A DNA stretch of 64,000 bases, taken from positions 630,122 to 694,121 of the forward strand of contig QAOA01002417.1 in NCBI GenBank assembly GCA_003255065.1, written 5' to 3'. The DNA comes from Cercis canadensis. Its lineage: Eukaryota; Streptophyta; Magnoliopsida; Fabales; Fabaceae. The position numbers were made by a program, and so were the translations under genes. A model generated the notes under the pieces. The model made no database searches, was not told where the DNA came from, and saw only the letters and a list, made by a program, of their open reading frames with translations. Numbering within the stretch: the stretch's first letter is position 1; each line of letters starts with the position of its first letter. Shown here piece by piece: positions 51,932 to 63,895 of the stretch.

Positions 51932-53417
51932 ATGGATCCCAATCCCACCACCACCCTCACTGCTTTAGCAGGGGAGAAAACCCTGCAGTCTCGCTTCATT
52001 CGCGACGAAGATGAGCGTCCAAAAGTAGCTTACAATCAATTCAGCAATGACATTCCAGTGATTTCACTGGCTGGACTCGATGAGGTTGATGGGCGTAGAG
52101 CACAAATATGCAAAAACATTGTGGATGCTTTTGAGGAATGGGGTATCTTCCAGATTGTTGATCATGGCGTCGACACTAAACTTGCTTCAGAAATGACCCG
52201 TCTCGCTAAACACTTCTTTGCTTTGCCCCCTGAAGACAAGCTTCGCTATGACATGTCTGGTGGCAAGAGCGGTGGCTTCATTGTTTCCAGTCATCTAAAA
52301 GTATGTACCTATCCCTATACTACATATTATATACAACTTTTTTTCATAATCACTATAATAACATGTTTGGTCCAGCATTAGAACGTACCTAATTACTTTT
52401 GTCTTTGAAAAACTAGCAAGAGTATGTGGCTTCTCATTTAAAGAAGCAAAAGTAATTTTGGAGACTTCTCACTGCTAAACTGAACATGCATCTAACAGAT
52501 TTTTCTGGCTGAACCATCTAATTAACACCTTCACAGAGATGAAATTGTAGGTACAATTTTTGACAATTTATGTGGTTTGCAGGGAGAGGCAGTGATGGAC
52601 TGGAGAGAAATGTTTATATATTCTTCATATCCGGTGAAGAGCAGAGACTATTCGAGGTGGCCGGAGAAGCCAAAAGGGTGGAGAGAGGTGACTGAGAAAT
52701 ACAGTGAGGAGCTGATGGGTTTGGCATGCAGGATGTTGGAGGTGTTATCTGAGGCAATGGGGTTAGAGAAAGAAGCTTTGACCAAAGCTTGTGTGGATAT
52801 GGACCAGAAGCTTGTGATCAATTTCTACCCGAAATGTCCGGAGCCGGATCTGACACTCGGACTCAAGCGCCACACTGACCCGGGTACTATTACCCTTTTG
52901 CTTCAAGACCAAGTTGGTGGTCTACAGGCTACAAAAGATAATGGCAAGACTTGGATCACGGTTGAGCCTTTGGAGGGAGCTTTCGTTGTTAACCTTGGAG
53001 ATCATGGCCACGTCAGTTTCCAAACTAATTAACTAGTTCATATCAATTTCATATATACTCCTTAAACTAATTCAAATAATTAATTAATTGTATTGTATTG
53101 TATGGCAGTATCTGAGCAATGGAAGGTTCAAGAATGCGGATCACCAAGCAGTGGTGAACTCAAACAGTAGTCGATTGTCCATAGCCACATTCCAAAACCC
53201 AGCACCAGATGCAATTGTTTACCCACTGAAGATTCGAGAGGGAGAGGAATCTGTGCTAAAGGAACCAATCACATTCACAGAGATGTACAGGAGGAAAATG
53301 GGGAGGGACCTTGAACTAGCTAGGTTGAAAAAGCTAGCCAAGGAGGAGGCGCAGCAGCAGCTACAAAAGGACAAGATCGACTTTCAGAACAAACCAATGG
53401 ACCAGATTCTTGTTTAG
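51932..53417 (+). CDS. F3H: Flavanone 3-hydroxylase (naringenin 3-dioxygenase)
   Basis: A cytosolic 2-oxoglutarate/Fe(II) dioxygenase that turns flavanones such as naringenin into dihydroflavonols. Exons 51932-52300, 52583-53011 and 53109-53417 join in phase to 368 aa. Iron ligands fall exactly at the family positions: H220 and D222 ([18 protein letters not shown]) and H278 ([16 protein letters not shown]). The 2-oxoglutarate-binding R288 and S290 are present, and the N-terminus has [19 protein letters not shown]. Odd points: the residue before intron 1 is Lys where most F3Hs have Gln (SSHLQ), and the segment after it reads [12 protein letters not shown] where DWREIVTYFSYP is usual, so this copy is somewhat divergent. 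It is probably still active. A second copy begins at 63896. Confidence 0.95.
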
Positions 53418-53720
53418 ACTTATTTACTAATTTTTGCATTTAATTCGTAATAATGCGTCTACTTGTTGCCATTTAGCTTTTTCTTATCTTAATATATATA
53501 ATCTTTTACTTAGATGCCCGAGCTTGAAATAATCACGGATCTAAATTAAATTGCCAAGTCAAGTTTGTGTCCACCTCTCGAAATAAAACCCTTGTAATTT
53601 TCACCACGCCCATCTTTTTTTAAAAAAAAAAAAAAAAAAAAATCTCTCTTATTTCACTTGGAATTGATTGTAAGCTAATATGGTAAGATTTATGAAACAT
53701 TCTTATATTACATAAAAAAT

Positions 53721-53823
53721 AATTTGTAAATAAATTAAATAGTTAAGTTAATTAAAATGATTTTAAAATATATCATAGAATAATTCGTTGAAAAATGAAT
53801 GCAATTCTTTAACCATTTTAAAC
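53721..53823. repeat. Right arm of the inverted repeat bracketing F3H
   Basis: Reverse complement of 51088-51190. The two arms point toward the gene and lie about 300 bp after its stop and about 740 bp before its start. No clear target-site duplication is visible outside either arm. Confidence 0.85.
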
Positions 53824-55124
53824 ACTACCTCGTTACCAAAAAAAAACACTACCTCAACGTAACTGAAGCATTATATATCTATTAAAAAATCAAGGCTTCA
53901 ACATCTCTAAGTTGAACTCTCAGCCAATTACTATTGTTTTGAAAAAATTTAAAATGTATAAAAAATTCTTGACAGCAATGTTTTTATAGCAGTCCACTCG
54001 AAAGCTTCTTTTCAAATTTTGTAATGTTTAGATGACAACGGTCCCAGTTGTATAACTCAATATGGCAAAATGTTAGAATAAATCGTCTGGAAATAGAAGT
54101 GCACCTAAAATATTCTCATTCTTCATATTCATTATCCACTGTTAAACTTTTTTTTTGTGGTTCATCAAGACAACGTACCCTCTATTTATTCCAATGTTTA
54201 GCCACCAAAATAATTACAAATTATCTGAAAATTTATAATATAGACAAGTAATTATAATTTGGTTTCCCCTCTCATTTGTTAACTACTCTGAAATTTTTTC
54301 AATTTTTTTTTTTTTTTGTCTAAAAAGATGAAGGAATGTGAATGGGGTGGAGCCGTCGCTACCGGTGACACCACCCCTCTCTTGCTCATAAGCTAGATAA
54401 GAAAAAAAAAAAAAAAAAAAAAAAANAAAAAAAAAAAAAAAAAAAAAAGAATGGGCAAAAATGTGTGTTTTGTGCTCTGTGGGTGGTGTGAGACTGCAAG
54501 TACTAAAAGAAACAAAAAATGTGAGTGAGTGAGTAGAAAATATACTTGATTGAGGTCCCTTTCCTTTCTTCTTCAAAGTTTTTCCCTTTTTTTTTTTCAG
54601 AATTTCTACCCTATATTTTTTGCCTGAGTCTACAATACCCATCCATGAAAATAGGCATCGGTGCAAATTTTCTTTATAGACCGTTAGATTTTATTCAATG
54701 GTTCAGATTGTGTTTAGTGCTAGAAGACCAGTTTTAAGAAATATAGTAATATAACCCAATAATTTTTATAAAATTATACAATGACCCCAGAATTTTTAAA
54801 AAATATAACACCTCTTTGTTCCCGTCTGCCCTTCCCTCTCTCTGCAACTCCCATCAATCTCTTCTTCTTCTCAAGATGTGCACGATATGCACTTTGAATT
54901 TTTATGGCAGCGAATGCCCCTTGTCTTGCTTCCTTAACTTAAGCTAATGCCCCTTGTGGTCTTTGCCTCACTGAACCCTCGGAGTCGCTCTTATTGCTTA
55001 AGGAGCAGAGGCCAATTAAGCCTCATCCTTCTTCTGTGATCTTTGCTCTATGGGCTATGAAGTGAATCAAAGAAGGTAATAAGCCCCGTATAGGCATTCA
55101 TTGATCGAGTATTTGAGCACCTGA
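53824..55124. other. Intergenic region between F3H and SOSEKI
   Basis: Contains a long poly-A block with one N (54426) and pyrimidine-rich stretches. On the minus strand, about 54870-54960 reads AAIKIQSAYRAHLEKKK, which resembles an IQ calmodulin-binding motif, but no gene structure surrounds it. No supported gene. Confidence 0.5.
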
Positions 55125-56045
55125 TTAATAGAGTATTAAAGCCACTCTACACCACATCGAACTGAGAAAGGAGGAAAGCGCAGAGTAGTCTTCGATCCCG
55201 GATCCTTTGAGAATGTACTCTTGCCCTTGCGTTGGAAAGATAAAATCATTCTCTAATAAGTCGTGCCAAACGAAACCGTTTCTGTAGCTCCTGAATCAGC
55301 GAAATAATAATAAACAGAGTAAGTAATATAATATATAAAGAATGAACTGAGACCATTAATTAGTCTGGCTTAAGTAACCGTGAGATGACGGTACCGTTTA
55401 GCAAACCAGGAATACATGCTAGCCATGCCTTTGCCTCGGAGGACGTTCAAGCGGTTGATTACATCTCAAACATAAAATTATCAAAGAATGAGAAATTCAT
55501 TTTCACTATGCTCTGTTTGGTTACAAAGTATCTCCATTCTATTACTGTAAAATCACAATGAAATTGAAAACTTCAAGTTTCTTAATAGTCAAACAGAGCC
55601 ATGAATAAATGGTGCAAGTGGAAAGTGGGAAGATAAGAAGGTAGATAGAAGAAAGCAGTTTAAATTGTTGGTATGTATGATATTAACGGGATTACATTTA
55701 CATTTACCTATGAGAAAGAGTCCTTGAGGGGAGGAGAGCGGAACCTCCATGAAATGTGGATGCTCAAGCTGGCCATTCCTGGAAAGATAGTAAACACCAT
55801 TTCTGCCTACATGATGGTGATGAGAAACAGAGAGTAAATAGGGCAGAAAAGGGAAGTGATATACCAAGGCGGGAAAACAGAGAGGAAAGACAAATGAGAG
55901 TTGAGGCATGGCTTCATGCAAACAATCCATCTTCCTCTGCTTCCGCCTAATCTACAGGGCTGAGAGTAGCTCACCTTGTGCTATATCTCCTGTTATCATC
56001 TTCCTCTGTCCACAAACAAATTACAGGAGCCCGAGTTATCCGAGT
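55125..56045 (-). CDS. SOSEKI (DUF966, DIX-like domain) gene, apparently domain-only
   Basis: SOSEKI proteins polymerise through an N-terminal DIX-like domain at cell corners and report cell polarity. Exons recognised: one ending at 55975 (reading ...[15 protein letters not shown]), then 55802-55708, 55464-55395 and 55290-55125; all joins keep phase. They read [49 protein letters not shown] and [18 protein letters not shown]...[14 protein letters not shown], covering nearly the whole family domain. A stop follows about 20 residues later, where family members continue for hundreds of residues. The invariant-looking Arg of GLYLRDVINRLN is Ile. No in-frame ATG was found for the first exon after an upstream stop, so the 5' end is unresolved. 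It may be a truncated pseudogene or a short gene. Confidence 0.75.
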
Positions 56046-56932
56046 TGCATGACTCAGTCTGAGTTATGTGTACCCCGAGTCACCTATACCCCTCCTCTTC
56101 ATTCTTGCCATGCATGCAACCCTCTCCACGTTCTTCACGTCCTAGCTCTCCGGGGTACACCGCAAGACCTGGTGGTGGTACGAGATGAGAGAGAGAGAGA
56201 CGAAGAAGACCCAGTTTCAACTTGTGTTAAATTTTTGAACCTCCCTCCATCGTAAGACTCGCCTCGCATATTTCTCTCAAACAAATCCACAAACACTTTA
56301 CACGCACTTTTTAACACTCACTCTCTTCAGTTTCTTTTGCTTTTCCCTTTGCTAATGGCTACCCACGTCATTCTCTGCTACTCTTCTTCCTTTTTCTGCT
56401 TCTCATTCAGTTTTCAGTACAGCAGTAAGTTATGAACTAAGAGAAGAACCCCGGCCCAAAGAAAAGAATAAAGAGAGAAGAATGGATTACTGTATAAAGA
56501 TAATGAGTGGGAATGGAAACTGCAATGTATGAACCTTGGCCAAATTTCTCAATTGATAGAGATTTGTGGTTACTTTTATAATTTTGTGAAATTATTTATA
56601 CAAAGTAAACAAATTTTAAGTCCAGGTAAGTCTTCTTAGGTGGCTCAATCTCAACCTTTTATCACTTTTTGCACCGGTGCCCATTTTATGACATTTGTAT
56701 TGTAGACTCAACCTTTTTAGATTTGTTCACGTGTGTAGAGAAAAATTTGTGTTCTTTGTGTATCTTCTTTGCATTATGCTTAGAGCTTATTTATTGAAAG
56801 AGAATGTTATTAAAAAGTTTGGATTTAAATTGAAAAACCTTGATTTTCTTTATTGGTTTTTGGTAGTATTGAGGTGATGGAGCAAATGTGAGGTGCTACC
56901 ATGGGTAGTCGGATGTGTTCTTGGGTGATGAG
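56046..56932. other. Flank between SOSEKI and the transposon block
   Basis: May hold the SOSEKI promoter or leader on the minus strand. A GA tract at about 56183-56200 is seen. No other gene is supported. The last eight bases (56925-56932, GTGATGAG) are the left target-site copy of the hAT-like element. Confidence 0.5.
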
Positions 56933-57084
56933 TAGAGTTGTCAAAATGGGTTGGCCCACCCAACCCGTCTCAACCCATCAAGAATCAGGGCGGGTGGGCT
57001 TAAGAAACCTCAACCCAACCCATTTTGGATTATAGGTTAGGCGGACTGGGTCAGCCCACCAAAACTACAATAAAAAAAAAAATA

Positions 57085-57298
57085 GGCTTAATTGCAATTT
57101 TGGTCCCCCTATTTTAATGAAGTAAACGATTCGGTCCCCCTTCTTTAAAAGTGAACTATTTCACCCTTCTATTTTAACAAAAGTTACATTTCTAGTCCCT
57201 CCGTCCATTAGCCATCTAAAATTAAACAGAAGTGCTGACCTGACATTTGAATCAGTTGATTTAAGTCATGTGACTTGCACATGACTTTTAAATTGCCC
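57085..57298. repeat. Left TIR of the MULE
   Basis: Contains a perfect small palindrome (GTGAACTATTTCAC-type) and CGGTCCCC blocks. It pairs with 62234-62447; similarity may extend about 10 bp further inward. Confidence 0.93.
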
Positions 57299-58761
57299 AA
57301 ATTAACCTTCAGTGGCATTCAGATTACAAGCATGTTTGCCCTCTTTCTTTTCCCCAATTGAAGAACCCTAATTACAATTGCACGAAGGTTGAGAAATTTT
57401 GAAGGAGTTGAGTGAAGAAGCTAAGTCAAGGGGAGATTTGTTCGAAAGTTCGTTGTGAAATCGCAAGGAGGGAAGAAACAAAGAAACCCATTCGAAGGAG
57501 CTTGTGCGAACAAGCAAGGGAAGGGCGATTTCAACGAATCCTTGCAAGGGCGATGGACTGGAGGAATTTCTTCGAGCAAGATGTTCCAGCTCATTATATA
57601 TGCAAGTAAGGGAACGATTTTCCTTTGTTTTTTTGGGTTTTATGTTAGTTGTTTGCTTTATATATTGTAACTGAAGTGGTCCCCTGGTGTCTTGGTTGTG
57701 GGCATGTGCGATGGACTAAAATATAGCTTATTCTTGTTCTTTAGTGAATTTTCCTTAGTCTGCATGTACTTTAGTGGTCCCTTGTTGTCTTGGTTGTTGC
57801 TTTTGTCAACATGTTCTTCAATATGCCATTTTGACTGTGTTTTGAACATTGACAAAAGTTAGATTTTTGTTGAAGTGGTCCCCACCTTATAATGTCCTTA
57901 GTCTGTATGTGTTTTTGTATTGACCAGGCAAGTTTCATCTTGTACATCTTGCTGTTTTGATTGGTTAATCGAATAAAAGACCCATAATTTTGCTGATTTG
58001 ATTTGTGAGGTTATAATTTTACATATCAGTATTAGTAATTATAAAGTTTAAAATTTGACTATTGAAGTGTAAGGAAGTTTAGAAAAGATGAAGGATTCCT
58101 GTTGCTAGGCTGGTCTACCATCTAATGGGATTATACTCTCAAAAAAGAAAACAATTACATGAATAGTAGTTTTGTATGCACTCCTTGGATACGCCCAATT
58201 CTAATTTCAAACTTTCCTCTTTGGAGTCTTGGATACTGTGCATTACCTCATATATTCTTATGGCCAGCTTTTCTCTAATCCCTAAAAGAATCACATATTA
58301 GCTAGTTTTTTGTGAATTCTGCACATAAACTCTTATTAGGATTAAATATTAAGAGGAACATATGACTACCCCTATTTCTTAGACCCATAATTATCTCTTC
58401 CTTCCTTTGAACATAAAATTGTAATTAAGTTGGTTAATTTTCTAATTAATGAATGTGATGCATCTTGGTTATATCATTTTGTCATGTTGTTAGAGATTGA
58501 CACTTCAATAGAATGGCACCGCAAGGGTGACTACTTTTCAACAATAACACCAATAGATATCCTTTTTGGGCTCTGCCTCAGAAGTTTTCCTTTTATTATC
58601 ATTCAAGCATAAACTAATAGATCCCTCATTTTTTATCTGTTTATCACTTGACAAAGATGATTGCATAGTTGATGTTGGATACTAATATTTTTTTTTTTTT
58701 TTTTTCTTGTTCTGTGTTTATATATATTAGGCCTCATGCAACAAATTATTTTAGATTTGCC

Positions 58762-61517
58762 ATGCACCATGGTGGGAGGTTTGTGACTGTTCCCAGCAAC
58801 TAATATATAGGGGGAGAAGTTATTGAAACTTCAAGATTTGATCCTGATGAGGTGTCTTCAATAGAGGTCAAAAAAGAATTGGCAAAGTTAGGGTATAAGT
58901 CAGGAGTTAAGGTGTGGTTTAGGGTTCCAGGGAAGTCAATTGATGACGGTTTAAGGCCCTTAGAATGTGATTCTGATGTGCATGCGTTGCTGGAGGTTGT
59001 TAATGGTCATGATGTCATCGACTTGGATATTCAGCATGACATTCAAACACCAGAAATTATATATGAGGTGGGACTCTTGCTAGATAATGTGGTTGAGGGT
59101 TTAGAACAAGATTCTAGTAATGAAGAAGATAAAGGAATGGGTGAGGGTGGTGAGCATGAAAAAGATGAGGGAATGGGTGAGGGTGGTGAGCATGAAAAAT
59201 ATGAGGGAATGGCTGAAGGTGCTAAGAATGATGGTGACGATGACAGTCTAGGAGGTATTGACTTTAATGATCCCGAGTTAATGAGTATTGGGATTGGACT
59301 AGTGTTTTGCCAAAGAGTACAGGGACTTCAGCAGAACACATTCAAACAGAGGCAGAAACTCCTAAAAAACCATCAAATTTACCAAAAGGAAAGGAGAAAA
59401 TTACAGAACTGGACTTGGATGACGATGAGGCTTATGACTTAGATTTTTTGGACACACCACCACTATCGGATGATGACAGCTGCATAAGAAGGCCACGATT
59501 TCCAAAATTTAAGATGCCAAATGATGAGAGAAAAATTAAGTTCCAAGTTGGGATGCAATTCAGTTCAATGAAGCTTGCTAAGGAAGCTGTTAAGGAATAT
59601 GCACTAGCATTTCAGAAAGATGTGAAGCTGAAGAAGAATGACAAGAAACGGTTAGTGGTTCAATGCAAAGATGGATGTCCTTTTTATTTGAGAATTAGTC
59701 AGGTGGTTGGTGGTAAGTGTTTTCAAGTGAAGACATATGTGGACAACCACACTTGTGCAAAGAGTTTAACAAATAGGCAAGCAACAACAAGAATTTTGGC
59801 CAAGAAATTTATGGAGAAGGTGAGGAAAGAACCTGATGTGAAAACTGCCACAATTGTGACTGATGCTCAAGAAAGGTGGAGCTTAAAATTATCTAAGTGG
59901 AGGGCTTATAGAGCTAAGAGGATGGCTGCAGACATGGTTGAAGGAGCTGCAGATCAACAATATGCTAATTTATGGAGTTATGCAGAGGAATTAAAGAGAA
60001 GTAATCCAGGTTTATCTGTATGGATTAAGGTGAATAGAGTTACTGAAAAAGAATATACAGTATTCGAGAGGTTTTATGTATGCTTTAAAGCTTGTAAGGA
60101 CTCTTTTTCGCAATATTGTAGACCTCTCATAGGACTTGATGGTTGCTTTTTGAAAGGAGAGCATGGTGGGCATTTGTTGTCAGCAATTGGTTCAGATGGA
60201 AACAATCAAATGTTTCCTATAGCATTTGCAGTGGTAGAGGCAGAAGAGAAGGAGACTTGGGAGTGGTTTTTAGAGAAGTTATTAGCTGACTTGGGCACTG
60301 GAACTGAGAAGAATTAGTCATTCATTTCGGACCAGTAAAAGGTAATTACTTAAAATGAATATCAATCTAATTTTTTCTTGTTATTTTAGTTGTTTTTCAT
60401 TATTACATAAACAAACTTCTTTTGTGGTAGAGTTTGAAAAATGTCATCAACAAACTTGGTCCGTCAGTTGAACACAGAAATTGTTGTAAGCACATTTATG
60501 GCAATTTTGTGAAGGGTGGAAAGGGACTAAATGATGATGATGTGAAGGCACAATTATTCATCACAGCCAGGGCTACAACAATAATTGAATGGGAAAAAGA
60601 AATGTCAGAATTGGAAAAAATATCAGAGAAGTGTCATTCTCACATGTGCAAATTCAGACCACAAGTTTGGGCACGTTCTCATTTTAGTACCTTCAGTAAG
60701 TGTGATCTTCAAGTTAACAATATGTGTGAAGCATTCAACCGAGCTATTTTGGAGCACAGAAACAAGCCGATTATCCAGTTGATTGAAGGGATAAGACTAT
60801 ACCTTATGGATAGGTTTATCAAGCAAAGAGAAAGGGGCCAAAGAGCAGTAGGACTCTTGTGTCCACAAATCAAATCAATTGTAAAAAAATTAGAAGATGA
60901 TAGTGATGGTTGGCTTTCTAAGTGGGCTGGTGATCCAGAAGGAGCATTACATGAGGTTTCAAAATTGCCAGACAAATATGTTGTGAATTTAAAGGAGAAG
61001 ACATGTTCATGTAGAGGGTGGGATCTCACAGGTATCCCTTGTTGTCATGCAATTGCAGCAATGTTATGGAATAGGCATATAGTCGATGATAATGTACATG
61101 TAGCATACAGGTAATTTTCTTAATTCACTACCAATATTTTTATTTCATATATATAGCCATTGACTAATTCTGTTTTCTGCTTACTTGTAGAAGGGAGACC
61201 TTTGTTAAATGTTATACCAATTTCATTCAGCCAATTAATGGCCCTAAGCTTTGGCCAAGAGTTAACAAGGAACCCATTGCTCCTCCTCTCCTGGTAGGCC
61301 AAAGGTGAATAGAAACAAAGCCAATGATGAGCCTACAAATCCTAACAAACTTGGAAGGCAATGCCGCACTGTCAAATATAGGAAATGTGGCAATTTAGGC
61401 CACAATGCTAGAAGTTGTAAGGGCAAAACAAGAGCTGATAGAGAGATTCCTAAAGGAGGGAACAAAGTATATTTTCTCAGCACATCTAAAATTTGGTCTT
61501 TAACATTATTTGATTGA
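58762..61517 (+). pseudogene. MULE transposase (MURA-like), degenerate
   Basis: Domains in order: N-terminal MHHGGRFV...GGEVIETS, an acidic linker with two near-identical GMGEGGEHEK repeats (59136-59210), the Mutator DNA-binding region (VGMQFSSMKLAKEAVKEYA...), the MULE catalytic core with LIGLDGCFLKG (first Asp), a SWIM zinc finger (CSCRGWDLTGIPCCHAIAAM) and a zinc knuckle KYRKCGNLGHNARSC. Breaks: an in-frame TAA at 58801; a frame change near 59270-59300; TAG at 60315-60317 and TAA at 60336-60338 around the FISD block that holds the second catalytic Asp; a frame change near 61300. The first Cys of the zinc knuckle is Tyr. An intron is predicted at 60342-60430. The product cannot be active. 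Confidence 0.9.
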
Positions 61518-62233
61518 CTTTAACAATACTTTTTCCTTTACTTTGTGTTCTAGAAATTCAAGAAGAAACAATCTGTTGGGATGGGGATAAACTTTGAGGA
61601 CCCCAATTGGAAAATAAATGGGAAAAAAACCATGTTTGCTCCTACCAAACAAAGACCAGCAAAGATGCAGCTTAAAAAACCTAGCTGCTCACAGCCCCTA
61701 CCAACACATGGACATAAGAATTCAACATAACAGAGACCTGAAAGTGCATCACAACTAGACTTCATGAAACTCGGTGGAAAAAGAAAATTTGACTTAGTAG
61801 AATGAAGTTCACAGAGGAGTGGGATGATTGGGAAGACAAAGAAAGACATCTAATTGGTACTTTAGGTTTACTGTACTTTTGTTTTGGAACCAGAATTATT
61901 ATTTTGGATTTACTAAATCGGTACCTTAGTATTTTGGTTTAGGGTTGTTGTTTTGGTACAATATTCTGGTCCAAAATTGCTGCATTTTGGAGTTGTAAAT
62001 CTGATGTGAAATTATCAGAGTATTTGGCAAAGGATTTGAAATTTGACATTTTATACATTTTCTTTGTTGGTTTACTTCGGAAGTTTAAGTTTGGCAAAGA
62101 ATTACAATTTTAAATCTTAAATTGTTGATTTTCCCTTGAAATTAAGGTTCCCTTTCATCTCCTTTTGCGATTTAAGGTTCTAAATTGGGAAAAATGACCA
62201 AGCATTTTTTTTTTTTGTTTATAAGGTTAGTTT

Positions 62234-62447
62234 TGGCAATTTAAAAGCCATGTGCAAGTCACATGACTTAAATCAGCTGATTCAAATGTCAGGTCAGCAC
62301 TTCTGTTTAATTTTAGACGGCTAATGGACGGAGGGACTAGAAATGTAACTTTTTTTAAAATAGAAGGGTGAAATAGTTCACTTTTAAAGAAAGGGGACCG
62401 AATCGTTTACTTCATTAAAATAGGGGGACCAAAATTACAATTAAGCC
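62234..62447. repeat. Right TIR of the MULE
   Basis: Reverse complement of the left TIR with about six substitutions. It ends CAATTAAGCC and is followed directly by the 9-bp target copy. Confidence 0.93.
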
Positions 62448-62804
62448 AAAAAAATATAGCAACAATGCATTAAACTTGATGTAGAATGGATGCATGGTTG
62501 GGTTGTGATAGTCAAAATGACATATGATAGCAAAGGACTGGATTTAGCTCTTTAGGACAATGTTCATATTCAAAGGATTTGGTGGTTTTAGTTAGGGATT
62601 TTTTATTTATCTTTTTTAAAAAATAAAAAAAAAATAGAAAAACAAATCCAACGAGCCAAACCAACTCGCTCCAACCAGTCTTAACCTGCAACCCAAACGA
62701 GGCAGGCTAAAATAACCCACTTTTAAATGGGCATAAATTATATAAACCCAACACATCATGTTTGCATGACGGGCCCAATCCAATTTGACACCTCTAGTGG
62801 TGAG

Positions 62805-63743
62805 GTGCTGCTGCTGGCTGTTGCGTGTACCTGATGGCAGCATTGTAAATTGTAAATAAAAATTTTGGAGTTTGCACTTGGATCACGTTGTGACCCAATC
62901 TTCTAGTGTAAATGGGCCAATACAAGTAAGGCCAGCCCAAGAAAGCATGAAAACTTAACCAAACGAAAAAAAATGACTAAATCAATTAAAATAAAAAAAA
63001 ATTCTAATCAAACTAAAGTTAATTGGATATCAATTTATAATCTTCTTACGATTGTTGCGTTGCATCCGGACTTATCTGAAAAGCCTTATTGTGGAACCGC
63101 ATAAAGAAAAAAAAAAAAACACAAAGAAGAAAGTATTCAGAGGCGTTAACATATTTATAGTCCTTCAAGGGGACGGACGGCATTGAAATTTTCAGATGGA
63201 CTAAATATAATATATTTTTTTTCTTTTTCATTTTTTTAAACTGTAGCTTGTTGAATGCACGATTACTAATACATTGTGCTTCAATCGTATTTAATAAACC
63301 AAACCTGATAATTTCAACACTCTACTCATCAGTGCTCCGCAGAATTCACCCCTAAACACAAGATGGTATATATTCATATAGTAATAAGGCTCCTAAAGTT
63401 CACTGAGAAAACAATTTTGGAGCTCCACAAAGCATAAAAAGAGTCCGCGGAATATTCATAATTTAGAAACATAAATTATCTTTGTTTTACTCTTACCTAT
63501 AATTGTGCTTATATATAGCTAATTAAACACAATAAAGTTCATGAACAAAACTCCACGTAAATACTTTCAAATTTGACAAATTATTAAACCTTATTAATTG
63601 AAATAATATTATTGATTGCCGCCCGTAGATGTCCTACATGCATCGTGATCTTGTATTTGTATTACATTGCACCAACCATTTTCACGTAACCAAAATTTCT
63701 CCATAAATTAAGTGGACATGGTCGTGAGTGCAAGGGAGTGACG
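62805..63743. other. Intergenic region before the second F3H gene
   Basis: AT-rich sequence from the hAT-like element to the F3H promoter. No gene or clear repeat is seen. Confidence 0.55.
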
Positions 63744-63813
63744 CACGTGGCAACTGTGGAAGGTGGAAGGTGGAAGGTGGAGCTGCTACCACTTGTTCAC
63801 ATTGTATAAATAT
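63744..63813 (+). promoter_or_regulatory. Promoter elements of the second F3H gene
   Basis: A G-box CACGTGG at 63744-63750, then a triple GGTGGAA-type repeat at 63757-63780 (CCACCTTCC on the other strand, MYB-like), then a TATAAATAT box at 63805-63813, about 90 bp before the ATG. G-box plus MYB sites fit light- and MBW-type control of flavonoid genes, which is inference. The layout differs from the first F3H promoter, where I saw no G-box close to the TATA box. Confidence 0.6.
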
Positions 63814-63895
63814 GACACCCCCATCACTTCTCTTACCCAAACCTTGAACTCCAAGAAAATAGCAGTGAACTCATACAGCTTCCCTACAACTAGAA

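Larger units (their letters stand above)
57085..62447 (+). mobile_element. Mutator-like element (MULE) with perfect 9-bp TSD
   Basis: A 5,363-bp element. Inverted ends at 57085-57298 and 62234-62447 (about 214 bp, starting GGCTTAATTG) differ at about six positions. Both ends are followed outward by AAAAAAATA (57076-57084 and 62448-62456), a perfect 9-bp target duplication as expected for Mutator. It carries a 5' leader region (57300-58730) and a degenerate transposase. The clean duplication and about 97% similar ends point to a fairly recent insertion, yet the transposase has several breaks, so a helper elsewhere probably moved it. Confidence 0.93.
56933..62796. mobile_element. hAT-like element, split by a Mutator-like element
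   Basis: The left end reads TAGAGTTGTCAAAATGG and the right end, reversed, TAGAGGTGTCAAATTGG, imperfect inverted ends of the TAGxGxTGTCAAA type common in plant hAT elements. Flanking octamers are GTGATGAG (56925-56932) and GTGGTGAG (62797-62804), an 8-bp target duplication with one mismatch. Without the inserted Mutator-like element the unit is about 500 bp and codes for nothing. The one mismatch and end divergence suggest it is older than its insert. Confidence 0.75.

Noticed and set aside
57412-57609. Small open frame inside the MULE near its left TIR, possibly a captured host gene piece
   Set aside because: No recognisable host protein; more likely the element's own 5' leader, ending at a GTAAG-like donor.
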